Positions 9,177 to 17,542 of a stretch of 64,000 bases of DNA are shown in pieces. Position numbers and translations under genes: made by a program. Numbering within the stretch: the first letter of the stretch is position 1; every line of letters starts with the position of its first letter. The stretch spans positions 1 to 64,000 of the forward strand of contig DAOUJJ010000013.1 of assembly GCA_034422835.1 (NCBI GenBank). Direction: 5' to 3'. The notes beneath the pieces are model-generated. The model ran no database searches. It had not been told where the DNA came from and saw only the letters and a list, made by a program, of their open reading frames with translations. This stretch comes from VXMO01 sp034422835. GTDB taxonomy: Bacteria > Chloroflexota > Dehalococcoidia > UBA6926.

Positions 9177-9332
9177 TTACCTCTTGACGGCCACCACGAG
9201 TACTATCGCTCCGACGACTGCCATTACGACGCCAACTCCAAAGGGCACAGTAGAGAAAGTACCCGACGCGGCGATTCCGGCTATCAACAGCCCCACGAGA
9301 AAGAGACCGAGTCCGACTACAATGCCTGCCAT
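9177..9332 (-). CDS. 51-residue two-helix membrane protein, paralogue of the gene at 9462-9626
   Basis: This short gene begins at an ATG preceded by GGAGG with seven-base spacing. It encodes two membrane helices (about 3-21 and 30-48) joined by a loop containing AASGTFST, and ends in AVKR. It is clearly related to the next small gene upstream (GASGTTS loop, AVKG end). Tandem duplication of a miniprotein inside a restriction operon is unusual. No family is recognised. Both good ribosome binding sites and the shared pattern argue these are real genes. Confidence 0.65.
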   Translation of the reverse strand: MAGIVVGLGLFLVGLLIAGIAASGTFSTVPFGVGVVMAVVGAIVLVVAVKR

Positions 9333-9423
9333 CTATGGGCCTCCGTTCGGTGAAATTGCGCGATTCTGTTAGTGCGTGGTGTTGGGGGTGTTGGAGACGA
9401 CGTGATGAGGCTGATGGCGGCGG

Positions 9424-9449
9424 GATTCTTCGCGGCGCTCAAAATGACA
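9424..9449 (-). repeat. intergenic repeat, gtcattctgagcg type
   Basis: Read on the minus strand this segment is TGTCATTTTGAGCGC followed by a GAAGAATC end. This matches the repeat family seen at 29944-29973, 35101-35130 and 58881-58920. It lies between the two paralogous miniprotein genes. Confidence 0.6.
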
Positions 9450-9461
9450 GTATGTACTGAC

Positions 9462-9626
9462 CTAACCTTTCACTGCCAATAGGATCGAAAGGGCTCCCAC
9501 CACGGCCAGGAAAGCGCCAATTCCCAATTGAATGTAAGAGGTAGTGCCTGATGCCCCAATGGCAAGCAAAATGACGCCGACTACGAGTAGCAATAAGCCA
9601 ATGATGATTCCAACTTCTTTCGCCAT
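9462..9626 (-). CDS. 54-residue two-helix membrane protein, paralogue of the gene at 9177-9332
   Basis: The ATG is preceded by AAGGAG with eight-base spacing. The product has a first helix (about 5-24), a loop with GASGTTSYIQ, and a second helix (about 32-51) ending AVKG. It shares length, helix placement and the ASGT loop with the gene at 9177-9332. The two are separated by 129 bases that include one copy of a genome repeat. Function unknown; it is in the hsdM-hsdS interval. About 175 bases between this gene and hicB hold no convincing gene. Confidence 0.65.
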   Translation of the reverse strand: MAKEVGIIIGLLLLVVGVILLAIGASGTTSYIQLGIGAFLAVVGALSILLAVKG

Positions 9627-9801
9627 TATCCTTACTCCTTTCGCGGTGTACCATGCGGTTCCTTGAGCCGGATGGTGCGCTACTTGTCCTTGTTTTCGCG
9701 CCGGGAGCGCTCAAACTCCATAAGTTTGCGGTCAGTCACCTCTATATTCATGGCACCCAACGACCACGCCACGAAAGCTGTGAATACTTCATCAGGAATC
9801 T

Positions 9802-10005
9802 CTACACCTCCACCAATTCATAGGATTGGGGCGGTGGTACCGGCAACCCCTCTTCCTTGAGCGCCTCGACATACAGGGTGATTGCTTCAAGAATCAGGGA
9901 GCGCACTTCCTCCCTCGTCTCAGCGGCGGCGACACACCCCGGCAGGTCCGGCACATGCGCGCCGTAACTGTTCGGCCCCTTTTCAATGATGACCGCGTAT
10001 CCCAT
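9802..10005 (-). CDS. hicB: HicB-type antitoxin
   Basis: The 67-residue protein is a minimal HicB fold: YAVIIEKG, then SYGAHVPDLPGCVAAAETREE and a helix LILEAITLYVEALKEEG, the hallmark of HicB partial RNase-H-like antitoxins. It lacks a C-terminal DNA-binding domain. It lies 12 bases after hicA in the same direction (hicA-hicB order). The pair is inserted between hsdM and the miniprotein genes of the restriction operon. Confidence 0.88.
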   Translation of the reverse strand: MGYAVIIEKGPNSYGAHVPDLPGCVAAAETREEVRSLILEAITLYVEALKEEGLPVPPPQSYELVEV

Positions 10006-10017
10006 GCTGAGGGCTCC

Positions 10018-10206
10018 TTACTTTAGTCCGGCCTGCTTGAGCACTTCATTATATGTTCCCGGGGGCATGTCAACCCCAGGATTTCCAGCAATGACGACGA
10101 TGCCGGATTTGCGCGGATGTTTGTAGACTCTATGGCTTCCACGCGTCCGTGCCAATCTCCACCCATCTTGCTCCACCTGACGAATCACGTCTCTCACTTT
10201 GGGCAT
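10018..10206 (-). CDS. hicA: HicA-type mRNA interferase toxin
   Basis: The 62-residue toxin has a dsRNA-binding-like fold. It contains the sequence DGWRLARTRGSHRVYKHP, in which the histidine of GSH (H25) is the expected catalytic residue, and it ends in NEVLKQAGLK. HicA cleaves mRNA and is neutralised by HicB, encoded just downstream. It starts nine bases after the hsdM stop, which couples it to the methylase. Confidence 0.88.
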   Translation of the reverse strand: MPKVRDVIRQVEQDGWRLARTRGSHRVYKHPRKSGIVVIAGNPGVDMPPGTYNEVLKQAGLK

Positions 10207-10215
10207 GATGCCTCA

Positions 10216-11748
10216 CTACCGCTTGTAGCCCAGCTCGGCCAGCAGCCCGTCCATTGTGGCGACGGCCTCATCGCGCTTCTTCTCCGCCTCTGCCAGTTCC
10301 GTAAGCGCGTCATCCACGCTCATCACCTCTATCGGCTCCGTCGTATCCACGTAGCGGCTGATGTTCAAGTTGAAGTCGTTGGACGCAATCTCCTCCATGT
10401 CCGCGACGTGCGCGAATCGATCAACGTCCTCAAAGGCAGCGTATGCCTCCGCGATCTTCTGGATATGTTCAGGGTCAAGGAAATTCTGCGCCTTGCCTTG
10501 CCGGAAGTAGCCCTCTTGTGCCGCGTCGATGAAGAGCACTTTGCCGCGTCGATTGGCGGGCTTGTTCTTGTTGAGCACGCAGATGGCGACGGGGATGCTT
10601 GCGCCGAAGAAGAGGTTGGGCGCGAGGCCGATGACGGCCTCGAACAGGTCCGCCTCGATGATGCCCTGGCGGATCTTGCCCTCCGCGCCGCCCCGGAACA
10701 GGACGCCGTGCGGCATGACGACGCCCACCATACCCTCGCCATTGGTGACGGACAGCATGTGCAGCAGGAAGGCAAGGTCGCCACGTGTGCGCGGTGGGAT
10801 GGCGCCGTACTTGTCAAAACGGTGGTGCGGGTCATTCGGCGCGAAGTCGTGCCCCCAATTCTTGAGGCTAAACGGCGGATTAGCGATGACGCGGTCATAG
10901 GCGAGGAGGCGGCCTGCGTTGTCGACAAGGCCGGGCTCCGCGATGACGTCGCCGGGCTCAAGTCGCGCGGCGCGAAGGCCGTGAAGCAGAAGGTTGAGTT
11001 TGCCGAGGCCGAGTGTGCCCAGATTCCGCTCCTGCCCATGCAGCGCGAGGTTGCGGATGTCGCCGCCGTGCCTGGCGACATATTGCGCTGCGTAGATGAG
11101 CATTCCGCCTGAGCCGGAGGTTGGGTCGCAGATACGCATGCCCTCGGTAGGGCGCAGCAGCTCAACGATGAGTTGGACAACGGGGCGGGGCGTGTAGAAC
11201 TCGCCGCCCTTCTTGCCGGCGTCGTCAGCGAAGCGGTTGATGAGGTACTCGTACGCGTCACCCAGGACGTTGCCGCCGCCGTCACTGTCTTCTCTCAAAT
11301 TGGCGTCCCGCAGATCGAGATCGGAGAAATGGTTGAGGAGGCGGCGTATGATGCCCTCACGGTTCGCGGGACTGCCGAGCTTGGATTCGTCGTTCCAGTT
11401 TGTGGGTGAGAGGACACCGTCCAGACGCCCGCCATTTGCAGCTTCGATCTGGTAGCTGGCGATATTGATGGCCTCACCCAGGTTCATAGACGACGCTCCG
11501 GCGATGGCGGCCCAGTTGGCGGACTGAGGGACGAAGAACTCATGCTCATCGGGGTCCGTTATGGCGGTCTCGCGGGAAACGCCACGGGCGACGGAACTCT
11601 CAATCTCTTCACCGAAACGGTCGGAAAGCCGCTTGAGGAAGAGCATGGAGAAGATGTAGTTCTTGTAGTCGGCGGCGTCGATCTGGCCGCGAAGGATGTC
11701 TGCGGCCTGCCATAGCTTCGACTCAAGCTCTTGCCGGGTGAGTGGCAT
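10216..11748 (-). CDS. hsdM: type I restriction enzyme methylase subunit
   Basis: The 510-residue HsdM is an N6-adenine methyltransferase using S-adenosylmethionine. The N-terminal HsdM_N helical domain spans about 5-140. The catalytic domain has motif I DPTSGSGG at 208-215 and motif IV NPPF at 290-293, preceded by GEFYTPRPV near 182-190. The C-terminal helices (TELAEAEKKRDEAVA) contact HsdS. Normal length. It follows the half-HsdS gene by 21 bases. With HsdS and HsdR it makes up a complete type I system. Confidence 0.95.
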   Translation of the reverse strand: MPLTRQELESKLWQAADILRGQIDAADYKNYIFSMLFLKRLSDRFGEEIESSVARGVSRETAITDPDEHEFFVPQSANWAAIAGASSMNLGEAINIASYQIEAANGGRLDGVLSPTNWNDESKLGSPANREGIIRRLLNHFSDLDLRDANLREDSDGGGNVLGDAYEYLINRFADDAGKKGGEFYTPRPVVQLIVELLRPTEGMRICDPTSGSGGMLIYAAQYVARHGGDIRNLALHGQERNLGTLGLGKLNLLLHGLRAARLEPGDVIAEPGLVDNAGRLLAYDRVIANPPFSLKNWGHDFAPNDPHHRFDKYGAIPPRTRGDLAFLLHMLSVTNGEGMVGVVMPHGVLFRGGAEGKIRQGIIEADLFEAVIGLAPNLFFGASIPVAICVLNKNKPANRRGKVLFIDAAQEGYFRQGKAQNFLDPEHIQKIAEAYAAFEDVDRFAHVADMEEIASNDFNLNISRYVDTTEPIEVMSVDDALTELAEAEKKRDEAVATMDGLLAELGYKR

Positions 11749-11769
11749 GTATCTAGTCCTCCTGCGTTC

Positions 11770-12375
11770 CTATGCGCTTTCGTCACTGCGGTACATGATG
11801 TCATTGATTATGGCGTCTCTGAGAGTTTCACGGCGGATGCGCGCGGCGGCAATTGCCTCGGTGTAGGCAGTCTCAGACGCCTCAACGAAACGCGCCACAT
11901 CGTCAAGCTGCCGCCGCGATGGGATGGGGATTTCGATCTCCGATACGCTGCGGGCGGAAAGGGATGTGGTTGTGGCATTAACGGTGAAGCGGCGGGTCAG
12001 CTGCTCGCGGCCAGGCGCAGAGGTCAGGTAGTACCAGATCCAATGGCCGAATCCTAGCTCCGGCTCATCCGGCCGAACAACCAGGATTGTGATTCCTGCC
12101 ACGACGCGTGTGATAGACGGAGGGACCAGGGCAACCTTTAACTCACTGGTGCGCGCGGTAAGCAAGACGTCATAAGGTCGGAGTGTGTGTCGCTCTACGA
12201 GCAAACGAGAGGGGACGCTGACTTCTCGCAGGCCCTCAGCAGTAAACCAGCCATCATCCCGGATGTCACCGCTCTCGACCATACTCAATGCCCAGTCGTA
12301 CTCTGCGCGCGAGGGCTCCAACCGGGTGCGCGCCAGACCTTGAAGAACATCCGCGACCGCGTATAGTTGTTGCAT
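11770..12375 (-). CDS. half-size HsdS-like specificity protein (one recognition domain)
   Basis: The 201-residue protein has one target recognition domain (about 1-150, including RPYDVLLTARTSELKVALVPP) and one helical spacer (IPSRRQLDDVARFVEASETAY, about 150-195). It is therefore half an HsdS. It is the first gene of the restriction operon, directly upstream of hsdM, while the full HsdS is 3 kb downstream. Half-S proteins can dimerise to make a functional symmetric specificity unit, or replace a half in the complex. It could alternatively be a remnant of an older hsdS, but its start, stop and spacing look intact. Confidence 0.8.
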   Translation of the reverse strand: MQQLYAVADVLQGLARTRLEPSRAEYDWALSMVESGDIRDDGWFTAEGLREVSVPSRLLVERHTLRPYDVLLTARTSELKVALVPPSITRVVAGITILVVRPDEPELGFGHWIWYYLTSAPGREQLTRRFTVNATTTSLSARSVSEIEIPIPSRRQLDDVARFVEASETAYTEAIAAARIRRETLRDAIINDIMYRSDESA

Positions 12376-12403
12376 ATGTGCATAGTAGCCGTGTTATGCA
12401 TAA
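12371..12403. promoter_or_regulatory. palindromes at the start of the restriction operon
   Basis: Two AT-rich palindromes lie here: TGCATATGTGCA (12371-12382), overlapping the half-hsdS start codon, and the perfect TTATGCATAA (12394-12403) within a longer imperfect one flanked by GTG and CAC. On the minus strand TTGTGT and TACTAT are separated by 17 bases and could be the promoter. The placement suits a repressor or controller protein acting on the restriction operon, but no regulator gene is evident. Confidence 0.4.
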
Positions 12404-12425
12404 AACACAACACTCATGATTATAC

Positions 12426-12454
12426 TTGACTTATCGGTACCCACAGAGTAACAT
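12426..12454 (+). promoter_or_regulatory. promoter of the CBASS operon
   Basis: TTGACT (12426-12431) and TAACAT (12449-12454) are separated by 17 bases. Transcription would begin near 12461, about 43 bases before the ATG at 12504. This supports that start over the longer upstream frame, and it lies back to back with the restriction-operon promoter region. Confidence 0.5.
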
Positions 12455-12503
12455 CGAATCGGGGAGCGCGGGGGATGACAGTGGGAAAACGGAAGGAGAT
12501 GTT

Positions 12504-13382
12504 ATGTCCATACCAGAGTCTCAGTTGAGCGGGTGGTCCCACCATGGAGCCCAGGATTCAGCGAAGAACACGCACGAGCGGATTCGGAGGGTGCTCGCCG
12601 CACACGGATGGCCTGCCGGAATGACATATGACTTCTATTTGCAGGGGTCATACCGAAACGATACGAACATTCGCGGCGACAGCGATGTGGACATCGTCTT
12701 AGAGATGACGTCTACCTTCAACTATGACACGACCTCACTCACTGATTGGGATCGACGCAGGGTAGAGGATTCGTTTGTTCCTGCCCAACACGAGTGGAAC
12801 GCATTCAGACGCGAAGCCCTGAAGACTCTCAGCTCAGAATTCGGCGACGATATGGTCGCCCAAGGCAACAAGTGCATTAAGTTGAAGAAAGACCCACCGA
12901 GACTGGCTGCGGATGTTGTCGTGTGCAATGACCACCGTAAGTACGTCAACGCGTACCAGTACATTGAAGGCGTGGCCCTCTACGCCTTAAGGGACAAGCG
13001 ATGGATCGTCAACTACCCGAAACTGTATTACCGGAATGGTGCGGATAAAAGCAGGAGTACCAGTGACCGCTTCAAGCGGACGGTTCGGATGTTCAAGAAT
13101 GCGAGGAATCGGCTCGTCACGGACGGACGGATCAGCGAAGAACTTGCGCCGTCATACTTCATTGAGTGCCTCGTGTACAACGCGCCGGATTCTGCCTTCA
13201 AGACCGGATTTCAGGACACGTATTGCGACATCGTCAACTGGATAGTTCAGAACGATCTGGGCGGACTCATGTGCCAGAACGGCCAAATGCCTCTCTTCGG
13301 TCCCACGCCCGAACAATGGTCTCTGGCGGATGCCAAAGCTCTCGGAAGCGCCCTCGTGACCCTGTGGAACAATTGGGGATAA
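12504..13382 (+). CDS. CD-NTase, cGAS/DncV-like nucleotidyltransferase (CBASS)
   Basis: The 292-residue enzyme is expected to make a cyclic oligonucleotide second messenger on phage infection. The nucleotidyltransferase signature is complete: G48-S49 in LQGSYRNDT, D61 and D63 in SDVDIV, and the third acidic residue D136 in AADVVV. The C-terminal helical half (about 190-292) is typical of SMODS enzymes. The start is chosen at 12504 because GGAAGGAG lies just upstream and the promoter lies inside the longer frame. The stop is seven to ten bases before the effector gene, with no Cap2/Cap3 genes. It is thus a minimal two-gene (type I) CBASS. Confidence 0.88.
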   Translation: MSIPESQLSGWSHHGAQDSAKNTHERIRRVLAAHGWPAGMTYDFYLQGSYRNDTNIRGDSDVDIVLEMTSTFNYDTTSLTDWDRRRVEDSFVPAQHEWNAFRREALKTLSSEFGDDMVAQGNKCIKLKKDPPRLAADVVVCNDHRKYVNAYQYIEGVALYALRDKRWIVNYPKLYYRNGADKSRSTSDRFKRTVRMFKNARNRLVTDGRISEELAPSYFIECLVYNAPDSAFKTGFQDTYCDIVNWIVQNDLGGLMCQNGQMPLFGPTPEQWSLADAKALGSALVTLWNNWG

Positions 13383-13392
13383 GCGGGCCTTG

Positions 13393-13974
13393 ATGCACTC
13401 ATACGACCTTGAGGGGCGTGGACGGATATACGCGGGGCTGGCGATCCTCAGTGTGACGCTGGTGTGGCTGTTGGATTGGAGCTTGAACTTCACGGATGTT
13501 GACCCGCCATGGTGGTTCAGCGCTCCCTCTGTTGCGGGCCTCTACACGATGCTCTACTGGGTATTCGACCGTCATGTTTGGCGGTGGAGGTTCCTACGCC
13601 GACTCGGCCTGCTATCGGTGCCTGACTTGAACGGCGCATGGACGGGTGAAATCGATTCCTCTTTCGGCGGGGAGGGCACGAACAGAGACATCAAGGTGAA
13701 CATCAGGCAAAGGTGGGCGTCGATATTGATTACTCTCCAAGCCGGTGAGTCGATTTCGCGCAGCACAATGGCGGCCGTAGCGGCCCGGGACACGGACAGC
13801 CCCGAACTGACGTATACATACTTGAACGAACCCCATGGAAGGGCGGCTGACACCATGCAAATGCATCGGGGCACATGTACGCTCCGGCTGGCCGGCGACC
13901 GGCTTGAGGGCAACTACTACACGGGCCGGGGCAGAGGCACGGTAGGAGAATTAAAGCTGAAGAGGAATGCGTGA
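13393..13974 (+). CDS. Cap15-type CBASS effector, two TM helices plus beta-barrel
   Basis: The 193-residue protein has two N-terminal membrane helices (about 12-30 and 42-60), then LSVPDLNGAWTGEID and a strand-rich domain to the end (GTCTLRLAGDRLEGNYYTGRG). This matches Cap15 effectors (SMODS-associated 2TM beta-strand family). In these, the barrel senses the cyclic nucleotide and the helices assemble to disrupt the inner membrane. A TTG three bases upstream is an alternative start. It follows the CD-NTase gene almost directly, which fits the assignment. Confidence 0.85.
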   Translation: MHSYDLEGRGRIYAGLAILSVTLVWLLDWSLNFTDVDPPWWFSAPSVAGLYTMLYWVFDRHVWRWRFLRRLGLLSVPDLNGAWTGEIDSSFGGEGTNRDIKVNIRQRWASILITLQAGESISRSTMAAVAARDTDSPELTYTYLNEPHGRAADTMQMHRGTCTLRLAGDRLEGNYYTGRGRGTVGELKLKRNA

Positions 13975-14047
13975 ACACATATAGCGGCTACCATCGGATT
14001 CCTGCGTACCCCTACAACGAACTCAGGCCAAACCTAGGAGCCAAGCC

Positions 14048-17000
14048 ATGCAGATAGTTGAAGGCAACCTGGTCTACTCCGCGACGGATCTTGTCGCATT
14101 TCTTGAATGTGGACATCTTTCAAATCTGGAGCGGTCCGCAGCACTAGGTGCTCTCACCAAGCCTAACCAGATCGACCCCATACTCGATCGCATTGCCGAA
14201 CGAGGAGAGCGCCACGAGAAACTCTTTTTGGAGTCGCTACACGCTGAGCCCGTCCAAATCTTAGAAGTTAGCTTGGATGAGACTCTCCCGAGTGGAAAGC
14301 GCCTGCTGAAAGGTTGTGACGACACCCTTGGTGCGATGCGTAGTGGTGTAGACACGATATATCAGGCTGTGCTCTTTGATGGCCGGCGTTTAGGTTATGC
14401 GGATTTCCTGAGGCGTGTTGAACGACCTAGCGACTTGGGACCATGGAGCTACGAAGTCTGGGATACGAAGCTCGCAAGGCACGCAAAGGCATCAGCCGTA
14501 CTTCAGCTCTGCATGTATTCCGAGATGCTAGGCGCGGTTCAAGGTGTGACGCCAGTTGAAATGCACTTGGCTCTCGGTGGGGCACAGCAGGAGAAGGTTT
14601 CCTTCCGGGTGGCCAACTATGCCGCCTACTATAGGCTTGTGCGGAGAGATTTTGAGTCTAGCCTCGATCTGCCGCTAGCCAATCCATTGCAGACCACTCC
14701 TGAGCCAGTGGAGCACTGCGCTATGTGTCGGTGGAGTTCTCAATGTCAGGCTAAATGGCGTCAGGAAGACGACCTAACCCTCGTTGCAAATCTGTCATCT
14801 CGACAGCGCCGTCTACTTCGCGGTGCTGGAGTGAATACCCGCACGGGACTCGCAGAAGACCTGCCTCAGCGATTAGATGGTATGGGTGAAGAGGTACTAG
14901 GTAGGCTACATCTTCAGGCTAAGATCCAAGTTCGAGGTGAACGGGATGGTATGACCATATCGGAGCACATTGAACCACCGCGGGATCGCGATGGGGCATT
15001 GATCTCGAATCACGGACTACTGATGCTCCCTGAGCCATCCACTGGTGACCTTTTCTTCGACATTGAGGGTGACCCATTCTTCAGTTCCAAAGATGTGGAT
15101 GGGATCGATTACCTATTCGGAGTTATGGAGGTAATCGAGAAAGATTCATTTGACCATCCGGAATTCCACTCATTTTGGGCGATCGAAGATGAAACGGTAA
15201 CCCAGCAAGGTGAGCGAAGGGCGTTTGAGACTCTTGTCGACTTCTTCATGGACCGTCTTGAGGCAGACCCAAAGCTGCACATCTATCATTACGCACCTTA
15301 CGAACCGACCGCCATGAAGAGGCTCGCCGGTCGTTACGGAACTCGCGAGAACGAGATTGACCAGCTACTGCGCGGAGGAGTCTTCGTCGACCTGTATCGC
15401 GCCGTACGGCAAGGAATTCGTGCCTCCGTTGAGAGTTACTCTCTCAAGCACTTAGAACCACTTTACAATTTCAGGCGAGAGATTGATCTCCGGGATGCTG
15501 GGACAAGCATTGTTGAGTTCGAAACGTGGCTTGAACTCGGTGATGGAGAACAGCGAACAGAACTACTTGCGGACATCGAGAGCTATAACCGTGATGACTG
15601 TCTTTCGATCGTCTACTTGAGAAAGTGGCTTGAAGGTCAGCGTATCGAATTGGCCAACGAATTGGGGCACGCCCTTCCTAGACCAAGCGTAATTCAACCA
15701 GAAGAGAGGGAGGATAGTGAAACTCAAAATGAAGTTAGTCGAGTAGTATCTGCACTGATTGATGACTTGCCTGAATCGACCGACTCCATGACGGATGTCC
15801 AAAGAGGGCGATGGTTGTTAGCTCAACTGCTCAATTGGCACCGACGTGAGGACAGATCTCTCTGGTGGAGGTACTTTTATGTTGTCAAGGAGCTGACTGA
15901 TGCTGAACGTCGAGAGGAACCAGACTGTTTAGGCGAGTTAACCTTCGATAAATCTTGGTCAGACCCCGCGCCAAATTCCCGGTCAAACATTTATCGCTTC
16001 AGTTTTCAGCCGCAGGAACATGACATCCGGATCGGGATCAGGCCACTTGACCCTGAGATTGAAAAAACTGTTGGTGAAGTTGTAAGCCTGGACGATGAGC
16101 ATGGCACCATTGATATCAAACGAGCCAAGTCACAGCCTGCCCCAACACCAACTTCATTAGTTCCGTTCGAGTATGTCAATCCTAGACCTAAGCCAGAGAG
16201 TTTGCTCAGTATAGCCAACTGGGTGCTAACAAACGACATGAGTGCATCAGGAAGATTCCAGGTCGCCCGCGATTTATTGGCCAGAAGGCCTCCTCGTTTT
16301 GCGAGGCATGTTGAAGGAGAGCGCCTGCGCAAAGACACCGAGGACGCTCAGGACGCAGCACGACGGCTAGTCAAGGAATTGAATAGGAGTTACCTCGCGA
16401 TCCAAGGCCCACCGGGTTCTGGCAAGAGCACGGTGGGAGCAACAATGATCGTCGATCTCCTAGAAGATGGTCAGCGCATAGGCGTTACAGCCAATAGCCA
16501 CAAGGTCATTGGCGAGTTGCTCACGAAGGTTGCTAAGGAAGCCAAATCCCGGTCTCTCGCCACAAGAATCGGACAACGCTCGACCGATGCTCCAACATTC
16601 AGTGGCGCTATTCATCTCAGAAACAATGATGATGCACGAAATGCACTTGCTAACGGTGAAGCAAATGTCGTTGGTGGAACTTCTTGGCTCTGGTCGAGAC
16701 AAGATATGGCAGACTCCATCGATATCCTATTCGTCGACGAAGCTGGGCAAATGTCGCTAGCCGATGTGCTTGCAGCATCTCCTAGCGCAAAGAACGTTGT
16801 ATTGCTCGGCGATCCGCAGCAGCTCGATCAGCCTTTACAGGGAACTCACCCACCGGGAGCGGAGGGGTCAGCCCTAGCGCATGTGCTCGACGGGGCTCAG
16901 GTGATGCCCGACGACCTCGGCCTATTCCTAGATGGAACTTGGCGGCTTCACCCACAAATCACAGCCTATACGTCCGAAGTGTTTTACGAAGGTCGTCTAC

Positions 17001-17542
17001 ATTCTCACGATGGGCGCGAACTGCTTGAACTGAAGGGTAAACCTCCACTGAATGGAACCGGCTTAAGATTCATCCCGGTGACCCATACAGCGCAATCAAG
17101 CGAGTCCATTGAAGAGGTGTCGCAAATATCTCAATTGCTCCGTCAGTTGCTGGAATCAAATGCAGCGTACCGAGATGCGAATGCAGCGACTCATCGCCTT
17201 GATAGCGATGGCGTGCTATTGATTACGCCATACAACGATCAGGTTCGGGCTCTAAGCAAGGAACTGCCCAATTTCCGAATCGGGACTGTCGACAAATTTC
17301 AAGGGCAAGAGGCCCCGATCTCAATTTACTCCATGGCAACGAGTTCCATAGATGAGGCACCCCGAGGCATGGAATTCCTCTACAGCCTTAATCGGCTGAA
17401 CGTTGCAACTAGCCGGGCACAGTGCCTAGCTGTCGTCGTAGCCAGTCCTGAACTCTTGAGGGTACGCTGCCGCACTCCTCGCCAAATGCGCCTGGCAAAT
17501 GCTCTCGCAATGTTTGTAGAGATGGCGGACAAGCAAGACTAG
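14048..17542 (+). CDS. RecB-like nuclease fused to SF1 helicase (TM0106 family)
   Basis: The 1164-residue protein combines several activities. The N-terminal RecB/Cas4-like nuclease shows D119, D139-T-K141 and Q153. Four cysteines (C21, C224, C227, C233) fit the iron-sulfur cluster of Cas4/AddB-type nucleases. A central RNase H-like exonuclease domain starts at FFDIEGDP (D338, E340, D342). The C-terminal Dna2/Upf1-like helicase has GPPGSGKST near 787-795, DEAGQ near 897, and SRAQCLAVV near the end. It follows the CBASS pair by 73 bases on the same strand. Its third-codon positions look more AT-rich than the housekeeping genes, consistent with transfer. Likely a DNA-processing or defence enzyme. 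Confidence 0.82.
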   Translation: MQIVEGNLVYSATDLVAFLECGHLSNLERSAALGALTKPNQIDPILDRIAERGERHEKLFLESLHAEPVQILEVSLDETLPSGKRLLKGCDDTLGAMRSGVDTIYQAVLFDGRRLGYADFLRRVERPSDLGPWSYEVWDTKLARHAKASAVLQLCMYSEMLGAVQGVTPVEMHLALGGAQQEKVSFRVANYAAYYRLVRRDFESSLDLPLANPLQTTPEPVEHCAMCRWSSQCQAKWRQEDDLTLVANLSSRQRRLLRGAGVNTRTGLAEDLPQRLDGMGEEVLGRLHLQAKIQVRGERDGMTISEHIEPPRDRDGALISNHGLLMLPEPSTGDLFFDIEGDPFFSSKDVDGIDYLFGVMEVIEKDSFDHPEFHSFWAIEDETVTQQGERRAFETLVDFFMDRLEADPKLHIYHYAPYEPTAMKRLAGRYGTRENEIDQLLRGGVFVDLYRAVRQGIRASVESYSLKHLEPLYNFRREIDLRDAGTSIVEFETWLELGDGEQRTELLADIESYNRDDCLSIVYLRKWLEGQRIELANELGHALPRPSVIQPEEREDSETQNEVSRVVSALIDDLPESTDSMTDVQRGRWLLAQLLNWHRREDRSLWWRYFYVVKELTDAERREEPDCLGELTFDKSWSDPAPNSRSNIYRFSFQPQEHDIRIGIRPLDPEIEKTVGEVVSLDDEHGTIDIKRAKSQPAPTPTSLVPFEYVNPRPKPESLLSIANWVLTNDMSASGRFQVARDLLARRPPRFARHVEGERLRKDTEDAQDAARRLVKELNRSYLAIQGPPGSGKSTVGATMIVDLLEDGQRIGVTANSHKVIGELLTKVAKEAKSRSLATRIGQRSTDAPTFSGAIHLRNNDDARNALANGEANVVGGTSWLWSRQDMADSIDILFVDEAGQMSLADVLAASPSAKNVVLLGDPQQLDQPLQGTHPPGAEGSALAHVLDGAQVMPDDLGLFLDGTWRLHPQITAYTSEVFYEGRLHSHDGRELLELKGKPPLNGTGLRFIPVTHTAQSSESIEEVSQISQLLRQLLESNAAYRDANAATHRLDSDGVLLITPYNDQVRALSKELPNFRIGTVDKFQGQEAPISIYSMATSSIDEAPRGMEFLYSLNRLNVATSRAQCLAVVVASPELLRVRCRTPRQMRLANALAMFVEMADKQD

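Noticed and set aside
9680..9800. Short minus-strand frame ending in MNIEVTDRKLMEFERSRRENKDK
   Set aside because: Only 23 codons from its ATG, no clear ribosome site and no relative in the window, so it is not listed as a gene.
10117..11112. Open frame on the plus strand opposite hicA and hsdM
   Set aside because: HsdM on the minus strand has all family motifs; the plus-strand frame has none and crosses a gene boundary.
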